NCBI RefSeq assembly: GCF_002234675.1
Contig: NC_019876.2
Coordinates: 13,079,245 to 13,143,244, forward strand
Source of the DNA: Oryzias latipes
Lineage: Eukaryota > Chordata > Actinopteri > Beloniformes > Adrianichthyidae
Length of the DNA: 64,000 nucleotides
Direction: 5' to 3'
Shown: positions 58,852-64,000 of the stretch, piece by piece
Position numbering within the stretch: position 1 is the first letter of the stretch
How the letters are laid out: each line of letters starts with the position of its first letter
Translations under genes and position numbers: made by a program
Notes under the pieces: model-generated
The model's database searches: none
What the model saw: only the letters and a program-made list of their open reading frames with translations
Told to the model about the DNA's origin: nothing

Positions 58852-60500
58852 GAGTCGCCCTCACCCCCATGGAGCTTCCACACGCGCACCAGTCCTCACA
58901 CGTTATCAGAGACTCCTGTGGCCACGGCTGCACACACACACTGATTCCAACGCACACACATCCACTCTTGAAATCAGTGGCGTGTTGGCAGGCCCAGTTG
59001 GGGGGTGGGGGGGATTTTTTTCTTTTTTTTTTTTTCCCTTTGATTTTTTTTATTTGCTGTTTCTTGTAAAAGGAGGGACGTTGTGAACAGGGGTCGGGGG
59101 GGGGGGGGTCATACCAGCGCTGCCCCATCACAGGCGCTAGCTTAGCTCATCATCGCATTTCCCGTTGTATTTCCGCTAACGGAGCACGCAGATCTCAAGC
59201 AAGTTTCTTTGGAACTGTGGCAGCTACCCAGGAGTGAGGACAGTAATAAACTTCAAAAGTTCAGATCACAAAAACTTTATTTTTTAAAGGAGAGAAATAA
59301 AAAAAGAAAAGAAACCGCATTATTTTCTAGGCTTTCTACTTTTGGGAACACGAACATCAGCAATAGGTCGAAGGCTTCTGTGTCGCAGAGGTTGGAGAAG
59401 TACTTGCATTCCAGGAGACTTGACTGAGTTTCTGCCGCGGCTCTGCGGCGCCATCTGCCCCCCTCCCCCAACCGCGAGCGCCCAGGTCCTCCGTGTCCTC
59501 GGCTCCCTCGCACGTCACAGCTTTTCTGCATCTAAACATGGCGGGGTCCCGTATGTCCACACGCCCCCTGACACCTTTTCAGTCCAGCAGACAGGCATTT
59601 TGTGGCTTAAAATGATTCCAGTTTAAGTGGAAACCCAAGTCTATCTTTGCTTACAGTGTTTAAGAGCAGAGCTTCTAAGTGTTTGAAATCATGCTTTGAG
59701 TTTGTACATAACCGAGGTCAGGAGGTTTGGATCCGTTGGTTTTTCGGACACTTTGGTTCAGATCCTGCAGCTTTGTTACAGGGTGAAGGAACGCGGCCGC
59801 TGCCTCCCTCCGCCTCCAGCACATCAAATGTCCGTGTCCAAGTCGACTTTTCGGCCCAATTTACTCCCATTGGGCATCCGGGTGTCCATCCAGGAGAAAC
59901 TTCTCACGATAACAGTATTTGCTCCTGCAACTCTTTAATCCTCTTTGAGGATTTTTCTTTTGTGATCTGAGTTTTCTGAGGCATCCGTCTGTTTTTGGTT
60001 CATGTATCATTAAATTGAGAGCAAATGAGAAGTCAGAAAATTGTTTTTTTTTTTTTTAATTTCAAATTCCCCGATCAGCAACGATGAGCCTTTTTTTTGT
60101 TTTTGTAGGTCATTCATGTTGGCAACAGCTGTGGTATTAACTGGTTTTTCACTTCCTGGTATCCTGTTCACAAACACTGGACAGTTTGTAACCTGACGTG
60201 GAGCGCCATTTCCCACCTGTGCTGCTCGTCTGGCGCTCAGTGCTCCAAACGTCTTTGGTTTAAGGTGGAATTCCCTCGCGGTGTTGGACCACAGCCGTCA
60301 AATGACACCCCAAGGAGGCCGATCGGAATGCCCGGCAGGTGGATCGTACCACAGAAAATGTCGTTTTGTTTTGGGTTTCTTTCCCTCCCCGACTTAGATG
60401 ACAGAAGCTGTTTTAAAAAGAAGCAAAGGTTCAGAGTATCGATTTCAGTACAAATAAAAACAATGAAAAAAGAGGAATAAAGATGCTAAAGACAAACACG
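58852..60500 (+). other. paip2b 3' untranslated region
   Basis: Begins after the TAG at 58849-58851 and most likely ends shortly after AATAAA at 60476-60481. It contains a (CA)n patch at about 58932-58941, T- and G-rich runs (59020-59108) and no other supported gene. Confidence 0.6.
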
Positions 60501-60547
60501 CTCTGTGTTTTCTTTCTGAAGCTCTGGACACGCTGAGCATGTGATGC

Positions 60548-60620
60548 GCGTTCAAGAACAGGCCAGTTTAGCTCATGGTATTCACACTGGACAAGCATGG
60601 AGGGGCTTCTTCATGTCACA
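60548..60620 (+). repeat. Fragment of the repeat found at 10.9 and 47.8 kb
   Basis: TTTAGCTCATGGTATTCACA followed by CTGGACAAGC; the same block begins the repeats at 10860 and 47835. Only the first part is retained. Confidence 0.55.
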
Positions 60621-61524
60621 AATGCATTCTTTTTCATCTGCTCCTAAATTAAAACGATTGGGAAAAAAGACTTTCAGAAATACAATATTAAGCTTCCTCA
60701 TCAGAAAAATGGATGGGTGGGTGGATGTCAAGTCAATCACGGTAAAGATGCTACACGTGAGATGGTCGAACCTTTCTGCCCTGAAGAGATCTCCATGATT
60801 TAGTCAGTGAAGCTCTGCTGCCCCCTTGTGGCAAAGGGAAGAGCGGACTTTCAGCAGGCGTCACCCTCAATACATCAACCACATAATCTAAGACACTTAA
60901 ATTTATGTCAAATTACTTTTAGAGTAATCTTGTGATGATTGTGAACTAGTTTGACGATCAATTGTATTTAAAAAAAGAAAAGAACGACTTTTTAAACTCC
61001 AATCACAATCAGGAATCAATAGATAATTTATCCATAATCCCACATATTTGGGTTGTTTTGCTGCTTACTAAAAGTGCTAAAGCCATTCAAATACTTAACA
61101 GTAAACGACGAGAGCATTGAGTGCTGATGGACAGGACTTTTTGTTATCAGCTCTGCTTTGACAAACAGAAATGACCGTTCTGAAGGAGCTGACTTGGCAG
61201 AATAACAGGCCTGACTCCTGCTTTAGTGGGTCTGTGTGTGACGCTGCAGGCAGATGAAGGCTGGGATTGTCACTTTGTTCCAGAAAGTTTTGGTTCAAAC
61301 TCCCAAGTGTGACCAGTATCTGATCAGGGCGAGGACGTTCCAAGGGTCGCTTAGAAAAATGCTATACTGGCTGCAGAATAAAATTGACAAATACATTGAA
61401 TTTTACTGCAAAAACAGCCCCATAGAAATGAATTAAACGTTCTTAACTTTTGAAGAATTTTCTTTAAAAAAGAAAAAAATAAATAATAATCTGCCATTGA
61501 AGTAAGAAAAACAGACTTACTAAA

Positions 61525-61632
61525 GATTGTTTTTAGTCCCCTGGTTGTGGCTCCAGCGTACCACACGGTGATGGAGGAGGTGATGATGGATTCAATGATG
61601 GTCGTGTAGAACTGCACCATAACTGTTTCCAA
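61525..61632 (-). mobile_element. Non-LTR retrotransposon RT fragment
   Basis: The minus strand reads VQFYTTIIESIITSSITVW followed by YAGATTRGLK. This matches the recurring FYRxxIESxLTxxITVWYG pattern near the end of the reverse transcriptase frame in many fish LINEs. Only about 36 residues are kept. Confidence 0.65.
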
Positions 61633-62034
61633 TCAACGGGTGAATAAGTTACTCTGTAGGCTTTTTCTTTTTTTTTTTGGCACAGAAAAAGGTTCTCTAT
61701 GAACTGAACTCAGACGGGTGACTTTTGATCTGAAAATACTACAGTCACAGCAGACATCGCACAGCTGCCCTCATCTAAGGAGCTTTGGCAACTTCATTAG
61801 TAAAAGATCAATAAACTGTAAAAGTCCCAACTAATGAGAAGCAGTCAGTAGTCCTGTGTTAGTGCCGGTAAATTAGAAAGGCCTCTTAAACCAGATCAAA
61901 ACAGTGAAAGTTGCATCAATTGAAACCCTGTTTCTGTCTTCTCCTGGTTACTGACATTCCCTCTCCTTCACACAAACAATGAGCCTCTTTATTTTAGTTT
62001 TTTAAAACCATGGAAGTCATTCTGCTCTTAAGTG

Positions 62035-62860
<826 letters not shown>

Positions 62861-64000
62861 GTGTTTGGGAATCGGACTGATGACGTCAGTGCCTCACCGC
62901 ACGTCACTGACTTAAACAATAACAGCAACAGATGTGCCGCAGCATTTTATTTGGACTTCTGAGAGTAATTTACTACATTAGAATAACAATAGAGTGATCT
63001 GAAAAAGATCTGAAAAATACCAAACTTCAAATAAAGAGAACATTTGAAGGATCTTTGGTGAATTTGTCATATAAACAATCTATTAAAATTATTTTTAAAA
63101 ATTGACCTAAATAATATTTTTATTTGATTTGTATTCTTGAACTTTTGGACTGTAGAGAAAACAGTTTTGACTTTGCCTAGCAGGTTTTTTTTTCTTTGCC
63201 CCAGATAACCCAGAATTTGTTTGGTTTTGTACAATTCCTTTTAAGGAATGTGATATGAATCAGCCTCTCATTGTGTTTTTGTTGCGTCTTTTTGTTAGTT
63301 CCCTGGAGTCTCAGGAATGAGTCAGACTGAAGAAGAACGAGGAGAGAATCTCTGACAGTTCGTAAAAAGAAAATCCGAAAAACCGATTTGTGCTGCAGAT
63401 TAAGGCTCTCAGGTAGATCCAGCCTGAAGTCTTAAAAAAGTTGTAAATCAAAGGTTGTTGGTTTCAGAGACTGGAATGTCTTTTTTTATCTTTATAGTAG
63501 TAAAACATCCACCTGACCTTCCCTGTGGTGAACATCCCACTCATTTGTTGACTCCCTTCAGGTGGACATCTTGTGAAATATAGATGATCTCTGGATGATA
63601 TCTCACTCATCAGCTGAGATTGAATGAAACAAAGAAAGAAACTTTGCAAATTTGTATTTTTGTTTTGTTTAAATTATATTTTGCAAAATATGGATTTAAA
63701 AATCACGTTCTATACCTTTATTTCAAAATTGGATTTGAAAATTCATTAGTAAATGTTAATAACCATATTTCTCTTTAAAAAAAGCAGCACCACAATTAAT
63801 CTATTATCAGAGCAGAGTCCAGTTATTTCTGTCTTTGAGAAATAAGCTTCATTTGATCTCTGTTTCTTCAAGGTTGCCATAGAAACGCCGACTCAGACAG
63901 ACTCGGACATCACACTCGGTCCAGTTCTCATATAGTCAATGAAATGTACATTTTCTTTTCAAAGATTTCTGACGTCAGCGATAGAATTCGGAAGCCTGAA
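62861..64000. other. Intergenic end of window
   Basis: No coding exon can be supported. A TGACGTCA palindrome (CRE-like) is at about 62880-62887. A fragment of the ACTCGGTCCAGTTCTCAT repeat seen at 0.7 and 1.15 kb lies at 63912-63945, preceded by GTTGCCATAGAAAC. The rest is A/T-rich. Confidence 0.5.

Noticed and set aside
58491-59131. Long open frames on both strands across paip2b exons 3-4
   Set aside because: They ignore the donor at 58702 and the acceptor at 58794; the PAM2-containing exon fixes the correct frame.
61095-61343. Minus-strand 82-codon frame as a LINE 3' tail
   Set aside because: It lies near a real RT fragment, but I could not match its residues to the expected GRRYR/SFFP motifs.

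Overview
The window is vertebrate genomic DNA, almost certainly from a teleost fish. The genes have many short coding exons with GT-AG introns, and the product sequences match vertebrate families over their full length. The repeats are teleost-type: Tc1 and hAT elements, a tRNA-derived SINE, and (TTGAA)n-tailed retroposon ends. Medaka-like fish (Oryzias or a relative) are a reasonable guess, but the sequence alone does not prove the species. No bacterial, phage, CRISPR or defence-type locus is present.

Layout. 1-1974 holds no gene that I can see, only a short dispersed repeat. 1975-7482 (minus) is a complete 13-exon kelch-repeat gene, 558 codons. It lies head-to-head with cct7 (8253-16249, plus, 12 exons, 543 codons), the eta subunit of the TRiC/CCT chaperonin. 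The 770 bp between their start codons looks like a shared promoter. 16250-19834 is the cct7 3' end followed by a pile of transposons. 19835-38433 (minus) is a complete 13-exon hspa12b, 686 codons, an atypical Hsp70-family ATPase. Upstream of its start codon lie about 11.5 kb of repeat-rich DNA with one candidate untranslated first exon near 41.1 kb. 50.0-50.34 kb is a promoter-like block with an untranslated exon on the plus strand. 53.3-60.5 kb (plus) is paip2b, the poly(A)-binding-protein-interacting translational repressor, in four coding exons. 62.04-62.86 kb (minus) is a decayed OSER1 copy.

For the kelch gene, cct7, hspa12b and paip2b I assembled every coding exon by hand. The summed exon lengths are divisible by three and every intron phase closes: 1677, 1632, 2061 and 414 nt including stops. 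cct7 and hspa12b come out at 543 and 686 residues, the lengths I recall for the human proteins.

The genes have unrelated jobs: protein folding, Hsp70-like endothelial function, translation control, and an unknown kelch role. There is no operon-like logic. The most distinctive content is mobile. About 15 copies of one 0.2-0.65 kb terminal-inverted-repeat family are scattered through the window in both orientations. Several nested insertions still show exact target-site duplications: an hAT element inside a piggyBac-like MITE, a SINE inside a family copy, a 24-bp-TIR element inside another copy, and a candidate solo LTR inside a 1.1 kb hAT element. I did not find a convincing new multi-gene system. 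The best leads are the transposon family with its conserved antisense reading frame, the nested insertions, a small hairpin at 43.55 kb, and the promoter architectures.
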